Origin: Piscinibacter sp.
GTDB taxonomy: Bacteria > Pseudomonadota > Gammaproteobacteria > Burkholderiales > Burkholderiaceae_C
Direction of reading: 5' to 3'
DNA length: 64,000 nucleotides
NCBI GenBank assembly: GCA_019635485.1
Contig: JAHBZL010000021.1
Span: 1 to 64,000, forward strand
Shown one piece after another: positions 25,504 to 34,067 of the stretch (position 1 is the stretch's first letter; every line of letters starts with the position of its first letter). The notes under the pieces are model-generated. The model was given only the letters and a program-made list of their open reading frames with translations. It made no database searches and had not been told where the DNA came from. The position numbers were made by a program, and so were the translations under genes.

Positions 25504-25509
25504 TACAAT
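25504..25509 (+). promoter_or_regulatory. Candidate -10 box (TACAAT) for psd
   Basis: TACAAT lies 33 bases before the psd start in the divergent gap with the DMT gene. No recognisable -35 box stands 16-18 bases upstream, a feature shared by the other TACAAT-type sites in this window. Confidence 0.45.
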
Positions 25510-25542
25510 GCCCGGCCTTCGCCCCCGCGCCTTCCGCCGCCG

Positions 25543-26388
25543 ATGTCCGACCGCCTCGCCGTCCTGCCGCAATACCTGCTGCCCAAGCAGGCCCTGACCT
25601 CGCTGGCCGGGCGGGTCGCGCGTGCGCAGGCGGGCGGCTGGACGACCGGCGCGATCCGCCGCTTCGTCGCGCGCTACGGCGTCGACATGGCCGAGGCCGC
25701 GGAGCCCGACATCGCGCGCTACGCGAGCTTCAACGAGTTCTTCACGCGCGCGCTGAAGCCGGGCGCGCGGCCCCTCGCCGACGCACCCTGGCTGTGCCCG
25801 GTGGACGGCGCGATCAGCCAGTGCGGCGCGATCGCGCGCGACCGGATCCTGCAGGCCAAGGGCCACGACTACACCACGGCCGCGCTGGTCGGCGGCGATG
25901 TCGCGCTGGCGGCGCGCTTCGAGGACGGCGCGTTCGCCACGCTGTACCTCAGCCCGCGCGACTACCACCGCATCCACATGCCGTGCGACGGCGAGCTGAC
26001 GCGCATGATCCATGTGCCCGGCGCGCTGTTCTCGGTCAACCCGACCACGGCACGCGGCGTGCCGGGCCTGTTCGCGCGCAACGAGCGCGTGGTGTGCGTG
26101 TTCGAGTCGCCGCACGGCCCGTTCGTGCTGGCGCTGGTCGGCGCCACCATCGTCGGCAGCATGGCCACCGTGTGGCACGGCGTGGTCAATCCGCCGCGGC
26201 CGGGCACGCTGCGCGAGTGGACCTACGGCCCGGGCACCGTCCGCCTGCAGCGCGGCGAGGAGATGGGCCGCTTCCTGCTCGGCTCGACCGTGGTGCTGCT
26301 GTTCCCGAAGGCGACGCTGCGCTTCGTGCCCGACTGGGCCGCCGGCCGGCCGATCCGCATGGGCGAGGCGATGGCCGTTCAGGCCTGA
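25543..26388 (+). CDS. psd: Phosphatidylserine decarboxylase
   Basis: A 281-aa proenzyme that makes phosphatidylethanolamine from phosphatidylserine at the inner membrane. It self-cleaves at the LGST motif (about 246-249), turning the Ser into the pyruvoyl cofactor. The conserved stretches PVDGAISQCG, SPRDYHRIHMPCDG and VGATIVGSM (the catalytic Asp and His residues lie here) are all present. Length is normal for the proteobacterial type. The 3' end overlaps the convergent glucosidase gene by ten bases. Confidence 0.95.
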   Translation: MSDRLAVLPQYLLPKQALTSLAGRVARAQAGGWTTGAIRRFVARYGVDMAEAAEPDIARYASFNEFFTRALKPGARPLADAPWLCPVDGAISQCGAIARDRILQAKGHDYTTAALVGGDVALAARFEDGAFATLYLSPRDYHRIHMPCDGELTRMIHVPGALFSVNPTTARGVPGLFARNERVVCVFESPHGPFVLALVGATIVGSMATVWHGVVNPPRPGTLREWTYGPGTVRLQRGEEMGRFLLGSTVVLLFPKATLRFVPDWAAGRPIRMGEAMAVQA

Positions 26389-28085
26389 ACCGCCGCGGCG
26401 AAGCGCAGCACGCTGCCGCGTTCCGGCAGCTGCAGGCGACGCGGCAGCGCGCCATCCGTCACGCGGATCGGCAAGGTGTCGAGCGGCACGTCCACGTCGA
26501 CCGCCACGCCGCGGTTGACGCCCACCAGCGTCACCGCCTGCGCGGTGTAGCGCGCGAACAGCAGCCAGTCGCTGCCGGCGGCGAGCGTCTGCACCGCGCC
26601 GTCGCGCCATTCCGGCCGCGCGCGGCGCAGCGAAGCCAGTTCGCGCACGTGGGCGAGCAGTTCCGGCCGCCACGAGGCCTGCGTCCAGTCCATGCAGCGC
26701 CGGCAGTCCGGGTCGGCGCCACCCTCCATGCCGACCTCGTCACCGTAGTACAGGCAGGGCACGCCGGGCACGGTGAAGAGCAGCGTCAGCGCCACGTGCA
26801 TCAGCGCCAGGTCGCCGCCCAGGCGCGTCAGCAGGCGCGGCGTGTCGTGGCTGCCCACCAGGTTGAGCTGCACCAGCTGGTGCTCGTAGGGGATCGCCGC
26901 GCGGGCACGCGTCATCCAGGCGTCGAAGCCGGCAGCGTCGAGCACGATCGGATGGCCCGCGACGTCGACGCCGGCCAGCCAGGCCCACAGCGGCTGCGCG
27001 AAGCCGTAGTAGTTCATCGCGCCGTCTTCCTGGTCGCCCTGCAGCCAGCGCGTCGCCTCGAAGAAGTGCTCGCCCAGCACGTAGGCCTGCGGGTTCTCGT
27101 CCTTGATCGCGCGCCGGATGCCGCGCACGTGCTCGGCGTTGTGGTGCGCGCCCGGGCCCTCGCCGAGCATGTGGATGACGTCCAGCCGCCAGCCGTCGAT
27201 CGCGTACGGCGGGCGCAGCCAGCGTCGCACGATCGCATCGCGCCCTTCGTACACCGCGTCGCGCAGCGCCGGCTCGGCGAAGTCCAGCACCGGCAGCGAG
27301 GCGTGCCCCTTCCAGCCCAGCGGCCGGCCCTGCGCGTCGCGCGCGTACCAGCGCGCCCGATCGTCGGCCAGCCAGGGGTGGCCGGCGCCGGTGTGGTTCA
27401 GCACCGCGTCCAGCACCAGCCGCATGCCGCGCGCGTCGAGCGCCTCGCGCAGGCGCACCAGCGCCTCGTTGCCGCCCAGGCGCGGATCCACCTGGTCGTA
27501 GTCCTCGGTGTCGTAGCGGTGGTTGCTGCCGGCGCTGAACACCGGATTCAGGTAGACGGCGCTGGCGCCGACGGCAAGCTGCAGGTGGTCCAGCCGTGCG
27601 ACCAGCCCGTCCAGGTCGCCGCCGAAGAAGGCCGTCTGCAGCGCCTCCACCGGCAGCGGCTGGTTCCAGGGCAGCGCATCGTGACCGTCCACGGCGCGCG
27701 CGAACCGGTCCGGAAACACCTGGTAGAAGACCTGCTCGCGCACCCAGGCCGGCGGCAGGTCGGGGTGCACGCGGAAGTGCAGTGACTCAGGCGGGCAGTG
27801 TGCGTGCGCGCCGTCCGCAGCCAGCCAGTGCTGCGTGCCGCGGGTCAGCACCTTGAACGCATAACGCGTCGCGAGGTTGCCGCCGTCCCACGGCAGCGCC
27901 GCCTCCCAGGCGTGCAGTGCGCCATGGCGGCCGGCCGGGCGCATCGGCAGCAGGGCCTCCTCGTTGTCGGGCAGCGTGCGCAGGAACACCGCCTCCGGGT
28001 CGGCACGATCGGTGAGCAGCACGACGCGGCAGCCGGTGGCCTCGCGGACGAGCCAGGGGGCGATGGCGGGGTGGGTCAACAGCAT
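26379..28085 (-). CDS. malZ: Maltodextrin glucosidase-like GH13 enzyme
   Basis: A 568-aa alpha-amylase-family enzyme with an N-terminal beta domain (about 1-110), the catalytic barrel (about 115-480) and a small C-terminal beta domain. The catalytic residues are visible: nucleophile Asp in DGWRLDVIH, acid/base Glu in VLGEHFF and the transition-state Asp in LVGSHDTPR. Length and the N-domain match MalZ, which trims maltodextrins from the reducing end; neopullulanase-like activity is an alternative. No signal peptide is present, so it is cytoplasmic. It may recycle imported or storage glucan. No glycogen genes are nearby. Confidence 0.88.
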   Translation of the reverse strand: MLLTHPAIAPWLVREATGCRVVLLTDRADPEAVFLRTLPDNEEALLPMRPAGRHGALHAWEAALPWDGGNLATRYAFKVLTRGTQHWLAADGAHAHCPPESLHFRVHPDLPPAWVREQVFYQVFPDRFARAVDGHDALPWNQPLPVEALQTAFFGGDLDGLVARLDHLQLAVGASAVYLNPVFSAGSNHRYDTEDYDQVDPRLGGNEALVRLREALDARGMRLVLDAVLNHTGAGHPWLADDRARWYARDAQGRPLGWKGHASLPVLDFAEPALRDAVYEGRDAIVRRWLRPPYAIDGWRLDVIHMLGEGPGAHHNAEHVRGIRRAIKDENPQAYVLGEHFFEATRWLQGDQEDGAMNYYGFAQPLWAWLAGVDVAGHPIVLDAAGFDAWMTRARAAIPYEHQLVQLNLVGSHDTPRLLTRLGGDLALMHVALTLLFTVPGVPCLYYGDEVGMEGGADPDCRRCMDWTQASWRPELLAHVRELASLRRARPEWRDGAVQTLAAGSDWLLFARYTAQAVTLVGVNRGVAVDVDVPLDTLPIRVTDGALPRRLQLPERGSVLRFAAAVQA

Positions 28086-28099
28086 AGGGGTAGCGCGCG

Positions 28100-28118
28100 T
28101 AACGCCGTCATAACGCCG
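28100..28118. repeat. Direct repeat TAACGCCG x2 in the malZ/RCC1-gene divergent gap
   Basis: Two identical 8-mers at 28100-28107 and 28111-28118 are 11 bp apart, about one helix turn, inside the 101-bp divergent spacer. This spacing suits a dimeric regulator bound on one face. A TAGATT (28126-28131) that could serve as the -10 of the rightward gene lies just after. Confidence 0.35.
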
Positions 28119-28186
28119 GGCTTCCTAGATTGGCTGCGTGGCAACCCGGCCGGGCGGCCCCGCAACACCACCTTCGGAGGTACACC

Positions 28187-29383
28187 ATGCGACTCACGTT
28201 GATTCTCGCTGCCACCCTGGCCCTGGTCGCGTCCGCCGCCCATGGCCAGATCATTCTCGGGCCGTTCGTCAAACCGCCACTCTTCATCCCCCCCAATCCC
28301 GAGGAACTGATCGATATCAGCGCCGGCATGCAGCACACCTGCGTGCGCAAACGCAACGGCAACACCTACTGCTGGGGCCGCAACGACGACGGCCAAGCCG
28401 GCGTCGAAGGCTATGCGACATGCAGCGGATTGTCGTGCGTCTCGCGGCCGCGCTACGTGATGGCCGCCAGGCAGGTGGAGAGCGGCGCCCGCCACACCTG
28501 TGCCGTCGATTCGACCGGTCGGGCCTTTTGCTGGGGCAGCGACAGCCACGGCCAGCTCGGCAACGCGCCCGATCCGTACTCGACCCGCCGGGCACCCTTT
28601 CCCGTCTCGGGGAACCACGTCTTCAACAACCTGAGCTCCGGCGAGACCTCGACTTGCGGCACTTCACCCGAAGGACTGTTCTGCTGGGGCTCGATCGCCA
28701 GTAGTTCGGCGGTTCCGTCGCAGATCAGCACGAACGCCAGCTTCCAGTCGGTCAGCGTCGGCCGGGCCCACGCCTGCGCACTGTATGTCGTCGGCGACTA
28801 TCGTGGTGCCTACTGCTGGGGCCAGAATCAGTACGGACAGGCAGGCGTCGATTGGAATGCCTGGGCCGGCCCCTCAGTGCCGTTCGCCTTCCTGTCCTCG
28901 CTGGGCACCTCGGTGAGCCGGCTCGAGACGACTGCCGACTTCACCTGTGCCGACCAGGTGAGCGGCGTCGTGCAATGCACCGGCCTGAACGATTGGGGCC
29001 AGCTGGGCAGCGGGCAGTTCTTCTCCGCCACCTTCGTACCGCAGACGGCGGGCGTGGCGATGGCGCTGCACGGCGTCAGCGTGGGCTCGAGCCACGCCTG
29101 CGCACTGGACGCCGGCGGCCGGGCCTGGTGCTGGGGCAACGGCTACCGCGGCCAGCTCGGCAACGGCGCGCCCGGTGTGTACCGGAGCCCGCAGCCGGTG
29201 TATGGCGGTCGCAGCTACCGCGCGATCGCCGTGGGGAGCGAGCACACCTGTGCGATCGGGACCGACAACCACGTCTACTGCTGGGGAGACTACCGCTATG
29301 GCCAGGTCGGCAACGGCTACGAAGCCGCCGGCAACGCGGGCGAGTTCACCTCGATGCCGGCGCAGGCGCTCGATCCGGTCTGA
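28187..29383 (+). CDS. Secreted RCC1-repeat beta-propeller protein with paired cysteines
   Basis: A 398-aa protein with a signal peptide (about 1-21, ending SAAHG). Seven RCC1-type repeats fill residues about 46-395, predicting a complete seven-bladed propeller. Nearly every repeat has the pattern SxGxxHxC then CWG, such as GMQHTCV with YCWG, GARHTCA with FCWG, and GSEHTCA with YCWG. This gives one Cys pair per blade, compatible with a disulfide in each. The first repeat has an extra pair (CSGLSC). Unlike eukaryotic RCC1 it is exported, so chromatin roles do not apply; adhesion or inhibitor binding is possible. G+C is visibly lower than in its neighbours. A CGGAGG ribosome site precedes the ATG. 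Confidence 0.88.
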   Translation: MRLTLILAATLALVASAAHGQIILGPFVKPPLFIPPNPEELIDISAGMQHTCVRKRNGNTYCWGRNDDGQAGVEGYATCSGLSCVSRPRYVMAARQVESGARHTCAVDSTGRAFCWGSDSHGQLGNAPDPYSTRRAPFPVSGNHVFNNLSSGETSTCGTSPEGLFCWGSIASSSAVPSQISTNASFQSVSVGRAHACALYVVGDYRGAYCWGQNQYGQAGVDWNAWAGPSVPFAFLSSLGTSVSRLETTADFTCADQVSGVVQCTGLNDWGQLGSGQFFSATFVPQTAGVAMALHGVSVGSSHACALDAGGRAWCWGNGYRGQLGNGAPGVYRSPQPVYGGRSYRAIAVGSEHTCAIGTDNHVYCWGDYRYGQVGNGYEAAGNAGEFTSMPAQALDPV

Positions 29384-29394
29384 GGCGCCCGCGC

Positions 29395-31023
29395 TCAGAA
29401 CGCCGCCGCCAGCCCGTCGCGTCGCGGATCGCTGGCGGCGACATACCCTTCCACCGCCGGGTCGCCCAGGCGCCAGATGAACTGGCCCGCGCCGAAGTCC
29501 TGGTAGCTGTCCTGGAAGTTCTCGACCTGGTGGCCGAGGTCGCGCAGGCCCTGGACCGTCGCCTCGGGCATGGCCGGCTCGATGTTGACCGAGCGGCCGT
29601 GGTTGAAGCGCCAGCGCGGCGCGTCGCAGGCGGCCTGCGGGTGCTGGCGGTAGGCCAGCATGCGCACCAGCGTCTGCAGGTGGCCCTGCGGCTGCATGTT
29701 GCCGCCCATCACGCCGAAGCTCATCTGCGGCGCGCCGTCCTTGGTCAGGAAGGCCGGGATGATGGTGTGGAACGGCCGCTTGCCGGGTGCGACGACGTTC
29801 GGGCTGCCCGCGTCGAGCGTGAAGCCGTGCCCGCGGTTCTGCAGCGAGACGCCGTACCCGGGCACGACGACGCCGGAGCCGAAGCCCATGAAGTTGCTCT
29901 GGATGAAGCTGATCATCATGCCGCGCTCGTCGGCCGCGGTCAGGTAGATCGTGCCGCCCTTGACGGGGTTGCCGGCGCCGAAGTCCTGCGCGCGCTTCGG
30001 ATCGATCAGTCTGGCCCGCTCGGCGAGGTAGCCCGCGTCCAGCATCTGCGCCGGCGTGACCGCCATCGAGGCCGGGTCCGAGACGTAGCGGTAGACATCC
30101 GCGAAGGCCAGCTTCATCGCCTCGATCTGCAGGTGCTGCGTCGCCACGCCGTCCGGCGCGAGCGTGTCGATGTCGAAGTGGCGCAGGATGCCCAGCGCGA
30201 TCAGCGCCGCGATGCCCTGCCCGTTCGGCGGGATCTCGTGCAGCCGGTGGCCCGCATAGTCCTGGGCGACGGGTTCGACCCAGCTCGGCCGGTAGGACGC
30301 GAAGTCGGCCGCGGTCATCGCCCCGCCGTGCGCCTTCGCGTGCGCCTCGACGGCCGCGGCCACCTCGCCGCGGTAGAAGGCCTCGCCCCGGCTCTGCGCG
30401 ATCAGCCGCAGCGTGCGCGCCGCGCCGGCCATGCGGAACAGCTCGCCGACATAAGGCGCGCGCCCGTGCGGCAGGAAGGTGTCCGCGAAGCCCGGCTGCG
30501 TGGTGATCTCCGGCAGCTCGGCGGCCCAGGTCCACTTCTGCTGCACGATGATCGGCACCGAGTAGCCGCGCTCGGCGACCTCGATGGCCGGTGCGAGCAG
30601 GTCGGCGAACGGCAGCCTGCCGAACTTCTCCGACAGCGCCGCCCAGGCGGAGACCGCGCCCGGCACCGTCACGCTGTCCCAGCCGCGCTTGGGCGGGGCC
30701 TTGGCGTCCGCCCCGTGCTTGGCGCGGAAGTACTCGGGCGTCCAGGCCGCGGGGGCGGTGCCGCTGGCGTTCAGCCCGTGCAGTTGCCGGCCGTCCCAGA
30801 CGATCGCGAAGGCGTCCGAACCGAGGCCGTTGCTGCACGGCTCGACGATCGTCATCACCGCGGCCGCGGCGATCGCGGCGTCGACGGCATTGCCGCCCGC
30901 CCACAGCATGCGCAGGCCGGCCTGCGCCGCCAGCGGATGCGAGGTCGAGACGACGTTGCGGCCGAAGACCGGCAGGCGCTGGCTCGCATACCCGGCGGTC
31001 CAGTCGAACGAGGCAGAGGTCAC
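29395..31023 (-). CDS. ggt: Gamma-glutamyltransferase family enzyme
   Basis: A 542-aa Ntn-hydrolase proenzyme. The nucleophile should be Thr358 in VKGGTIYLTAADERG, where classical enzymes have a TTH motif; the following FIQSNFMGFGSGVVVPGYG matches the oxyanion/substrate region. Gly-rich GVMGGNMQPQGH near the C-terminus is typical. No signal peptide is seen, so it may be cytoplasmic, as in the many GGT-like acylase and glutathione-hydrolase subgroups of proteobacteria. It starts with GTG, overlapping the stop of the DUF3422 gene (GTGA), so the two are co-translated. Exact substrate uncertain. Confidence 0.9.
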   Translation of the reverse strand: MTSASFDWTAGYASQRLPVFGRNVVSTSHPLAAQAGLRMLWAGGNAVDAAIAAAAVMTIVEPCSNGLGSDAFAIVWDGRQLHGLNASGTAPAAWTPEYFRAKHGADAKAPPKRGWDSVTVPGAVSAWAALSEKFGRLPFADLLAPAIEVAERGYSVPIIVQQKWTWAAELPEITTQPGFADTFLPHGRAPYVGELFRMAGAARTLRLIAQSRGEAFYRGEVAAAVEAHAKAHGGAMTAADFASYRPSWVEPVAQDYAGHRLHEIPPNGQGIAALIALGILRHFDIDTLAPDGVATQHLQIEAMKLAFADVYRYVSDPASMAVTPAQMLDAGYLAERARLIDPKRAQDFGAGNPVKGGTIYLTAADERGMMISFIQSNFMGFGSGVVVPGYGVSLQNRGHGFTLDAGSPNVVAPGKRPFHTIIPAFLTKDGAPQMSFGVMGGNMQPQGHLQTLVRMLAYRQHPQAACDAPRWRFNHGRSVNIEPAMPEATVQGLRDLGHQVENFQDSYQDFGAGQFIWRLGDPAVEGYVAASDPRRDGLAAAF

Positions 31024-32318
31024 TTGAAGCTCCCGGAGTCACGAAAGGCGGCACGCTGGGCGACATGGTGCAGGCGGCGCACGCCCAGCCACACGCCCAG
31101 CGCGATGAACGGAATGGCGAGCGCGACGGCGAGATCCGGCGCGACGTCCAGGCCGGCGGACTTGGCCCCCTTCGCGAGGTAGCCGACCAGCCCGGCGCCG
31201 TAGTAGGTGACGGCCGCGACCGACAGGCCCTCGACCGCGCTCTGCAGCAGCAGCTGCGCCTTCTGGCGCCGGTTCATCGCGTCCAGCAGCGCCTGGCTGC
31301 TCTGCTGCTGCTCGATCTCGACACGCGTGCGCAGCAGGTTCGAGACCCGCGAGATGCGTTCGGACAGCGCCTGCTGCCGCCGCGCCGCCCAGGCGCAGGT
31401 CTGCATTGCCGGCAGCAGCCGGCGGTCCATGAACTCGCGCACCGTCTGCAGGTTGTGCACGCGCTCCTCGCGCAGCTCGTCGATGCGCCGGTGCACCAGT
31501 TCGAAGTAGGCGCTGCTCGCCGAGAAGCGCGCATGCGTGCGGGCGTACAGGCCCTCGACTTCGGCCGCCAGCTTGGTGAGGCGGCGCAGCAGTTCGGGCT
31601 CGTCCTGCGGCTGCGCGGTGCGGATCCGCTCGGCCACGTCGGCCAGGTCGCGCTCGGCCGAAACCAGCGCCGCGCCGACCTCGCGCGCGACCGGCAGGCC
31701 GAGCAGCGCCATCATGCGGTAGGTCTCGATCTCGAGCAGGCGCTGCACCAGCCGGCCGAGGCGGCGCGGCGTGAGGTCGCCGGTCACGACGATCCAGCGC
31801 GCGAAGCCGTCACCGTCGAGCCGGAAGTCCGCGTACAGGTCGGCCGCGCCGTCCATCGCACGCGCGCCGACCAGGCTGTCCTCGCTCAGCAGCCGCCGCA
31901 CCAGCGTCGGCACCTGTTCGCGCGAGGCCTCCGCCGGCTCCACCAGCACGTGCAGGCCGACCAGCCATTGCCCGGGGATGCCTTGCAGCCACTCCTGCGG
32001 CACCTCGTGCAGCGGCAGCCGGTCGAAGCCGTCGGGTGCCGTCGTCAGCTGCTTCCAGAACGTGCAGGTGTGGAACTCGCCGTGTTTCTCCCAGCGCAGG
32101 CGCAGGCCGCCGAGGTCGGTGCTCAGGTGGCTGGCGTGCGCGTCGGGCACCGGCAGCTGGCGCGCGCGCAGCAGCGCCGCCAGGTGCTCGCGCTCGTCCG
32201 CGCCGGCATTGCCGACCAGCGCGACGTGCGACAGCAGCAGCGGCGCGTTCATGCGCTCGTAGGGGCGCGCATGCACCTCGTGGTGCAGCGCGTCGCGCTG
32301 GGGATGGATGGCGCGCAT
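31020..32318 (-). CDS. DUF3422 family membrane protein
   Basis: A 432-aa protein with the family's opening pattern HPQRDALHHEVHARPYERM. A large soluble part (1-360) ends in helical, probably coiled-coil segments. Two C-terminal transmembrane helices follow (about 365-385 and 395-415). It is an inner-membrane protein of unknown function. A GGAAGGA ribosome site precedes ATG 32318. It lies just after the MFS gene and overlaps ggt, so all three may be one unit, with an AATAAT box just upstream as an internal promoter. Confidence 0.85.
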   Translation of the reverse strand: MRAIHPQRDALHHEVHARPYERMNAPLLLSHVALVGNAGADEREHLAALLRARQLPVPDAHASHLSTDLGGLRLRWEKHGEFHTCTFWKQLTTAPDGFDRLPLHEVPQEWLQGIPGQWLVGLHVLVEPAEASREQVPTLVRRLLSEDSLVGARAMDGAADLYADFRLDGDGFARWIVVTGDLTPRRLGRLVQRLLEIETYRMMALLGLPVAREVGAALVSAERDLADVAERIRTAQPQDEPELLRRLTKLAAEVEGLYARTHARFSASSAYFELVHRRIDELREERVHNLQTVREFMDRRLLPAMQTCAWAARRQQALSERISRVSNLLRTRVEIEQQQSSQALLDAMNRRQKAQLLLQSAVEGLSVAAVTYYGAGLVGYLAKGAKSAGLDVAPDLAVALAIPFIALGVWLGVRRLHHVAQRAAFRDSGSFK

Positions 32319-32340
32319 TCGTGTCCTTCCGGAGCCGGCG

Positions 32341-32346
32341 ATTATT
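32341..32346 (-). promoter_or_regulatory. Candidate -10 box (AATAAT) for DUF3422–ggt, overlapping the MFS stop codon
   Basis: On the minus strand GGAATAATCG contains the TAA stop of the MFS gene and an AATAAT hexamer. A start about seven bases on would leave a leader of roughly 16 bases holding the ribosome site. No matching -35 is obvious. Confidence 0.35.
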
Positions 32347-33931
32347 CCGTGACCTCGCCGAGGTAGCGCTGCACACGCGGCGGCTCGTCGCCGAGGTGGA
32401 ACTCGAGGCGCCGCTCGCGCAGCCCGGCGTCCGCGATCGTGAAGCGCTCGTGGCGGCGCAGGTGCTCGACCCAGCTCTCGTCGAGGAAGTACTCGATGTA
32501 GCGCCCGGGGACCGCCGCGTCGCGGAACAGCCCCCACGACAGCACGCCCTGGCGCAGCCGTGCACGGCGCGTGTCCTGCATCACCGCATGGAAGTCGGCC
32601 GAACGGGTCGGGTCGATCAGGTACTCGACCGTGACCATCACCGGCCCGTCGTCCGGATTCGGCTCGACCGCCGGCACCGGCACCAGGCCGGACGGGCGCG
32701 CGGGGCTGAAGTCCTCGTCCTCGCTGCCACCGACGCTGAGGCGGCGGGTCGCGAACAGCGCCACCGGCCCGGCAACCGCCGCGCAGACGATCGAGGTCGG
32801 CACGCTGGTCAGCCCCGCCACCTGGCCCCACAGCGCGGCGCCGGCGGCGCTGCCGCCCATCAGCGCCATCTGGTAGACCGACATGCCGCGCGCACGCACC
32901 CAGTTCGGCAGCGCCATCTGCGCCGCCAGCGTCAGCGAATTGGCAGTCGCGATCCAGGCCATGCCGGCGACCATCATCGCCGGCACGCTGAGCCACAGCG
33001 TCGGCGAGAGCGCCGCCGCGATCGACGCCGCCGCATGCGTCAGGGTGCCCCAGCGCACGAACTCGTCGCGCCCGACCTCCTGACGCAGCCGCGGAAGGTA
33101 CAGGGCGGTGGCGATCGCGCCCGCGCCCATCGCGGCCAGCAGCAGCGTGAAGGTGCCGGCGCCGCCACCGAGCCCGCGCGCCACCAGCGGCAGCAGCGCG
33201 GTCAGCGAAGTCGACTGCAGGAAGAACAGGAAGATGCGCACCAGCACGACCCGCATGCGCGGCGACTGCATCACGTGCTGCAGGCCGACGCGCATCGCGC
33301 CGACGAAGCGCTCGCCGGGCAGCGCGCTGGCGCGCCGCTGCGACTGCCAGCGCAGGATCAGCACGAAGGCCACCACCGACAGCACCGCGTTCAGCGCGAA
33401 CACGAACTCGCTGCCCGCGCCGGCCAGCAGCGTGCCGGCCACCACCGGCCCGATCACGCGCGACATGTTCATGGCCACGCCGTTCAGCGCCAGCGCGGCC
33501 GGCAGCTCGGGCCGTGGCACGACTTCCGGCACGATGGCGGCGAACACCGGCCAGCGCATCGCCATGCCGATGCCGTTGGCGAAGGTCAGCGCGAGCAGCA
33601 GCGGCGCCGACAGCCCGTCGGCGATCGCCAGCACGCACAGCACCAGCGCGACGCTGGCCACCCACAGCTGCGTGACCGCGAAGTACTTGCGCCGGTCGAC
33701 GATGTCGGCCAGCGCGCCGCTCGGCAGTCCGAGCACGAACACCGGCAGCGTCGACGCGGCCTGCACCAGCGCGACCATCACCGCGCTGTCGGTCAGCGAG
33801 GTCATCAGCCAGGCCGCCGCGACGTCGTTCATCCACATCGTCACGTTGGCGGCCAGCCAGGCCAGCCAGAGCATGCGGAACACCGGGCCCTTCAGCGGGG
33901 CCAGGGAGGATGGAGGCGCAGCGTCGCTCAT
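32342..33931 (-). CDS. MFS exporter (EntS-like, MFS_3) fused to a C-terminal ABM-like domain
   Basis: A 529-aa protein. Residues 1-400 form a 12-helix major-facilitator transporter with the loop motif GALADIVDRRK. Residues about 425-529 are a soluble ferredoxin-like domain (MVTVEYLIDPTRSADFHAVM through SWVEHLRRHERF) like antibiotic-biosynthesis monooxygenase or dimeric alpha-beta barrel proteins. This fusion is characteristic of the MFS_3 group that includes the enterobactin exporter EntS. Substrate unknown; a siderophore, drug or metabolite is possible. The soluble domain may sense the cargo or join subunits. Confidence 0.87.
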   Translation of the reverse strand: MSDAAPPSSLAPLKGPVFRMLWLAWLAANVTMWMNDVAAAWLMTSLTDSAVMVALVQAASTLPVFVLGLPSGALADIVDRRKYFAVTQLWVASVALVLCVLAIADGLSAPLLLALTFANGIGMAMRWPVFAAIVPEVVPRPELPAALALNGVAMNMSRVIGPVVAGTLLAGAGSEFVFALNAVLSVVAFVLILRWQSQRRASALPGERFVGAMRVGLQHVMQSPRMRVVLVRIFLFFLQSTSLTALLPLVARGLGGGAGTFTLLLAAMGAGAIATALYLPRLRQEVGRDEFVRWGTLTHAAASIAAALSPTLWLSVPAMMVAGMAWIATANSLTLAAQMALPNWVRARGMSVYQMALMGGSAAGAALWGQVAGLTSVPTSIVCAAVAGPVALFATRRLSVGGSEDEDFSPARPSGLVPVPAVEPNPDDGPVMVTVEYLIDPTRSADFHAVMQDTRRARLRQGVLSWGLFRDAAVPGRYIEYFLDESWVEHLRRHERFTIADAGLRERRLEFHLGDEPPRVQRYLGEVTE

Positions 33932-34000
33932 CGAGTGCGGAGCATAAGGCCCGGTGGGCGGCGGCCCGGATGGCGGCCACCCTGGAGCCCGCCGCGAAAG

Positions 34001-34030
34001 CGAACGCCCCTCCGCGGGGAGGGGCGTTCG
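34001..34030 (-). terminator. Strong hairpin terminator after tctBA
   Basis: A perfect 13-bp stem, CGAACGCCCCTCC (34001-34013) with GGAGGGGCGTTCG (34018-34030), has a four-base loop. It lies 37 bases downstream of the tctA stop on the minus strand, followed by a short CTTTC. It insulates the MFS gene from the tct operon. The T-tract is short, so efficiency is uncertain. Confidence 0.7.
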
Positions 34031-34067
34031 GAGCGGTGCCGCCGGGGCGTGCCGGCCGGCGCTTCGC

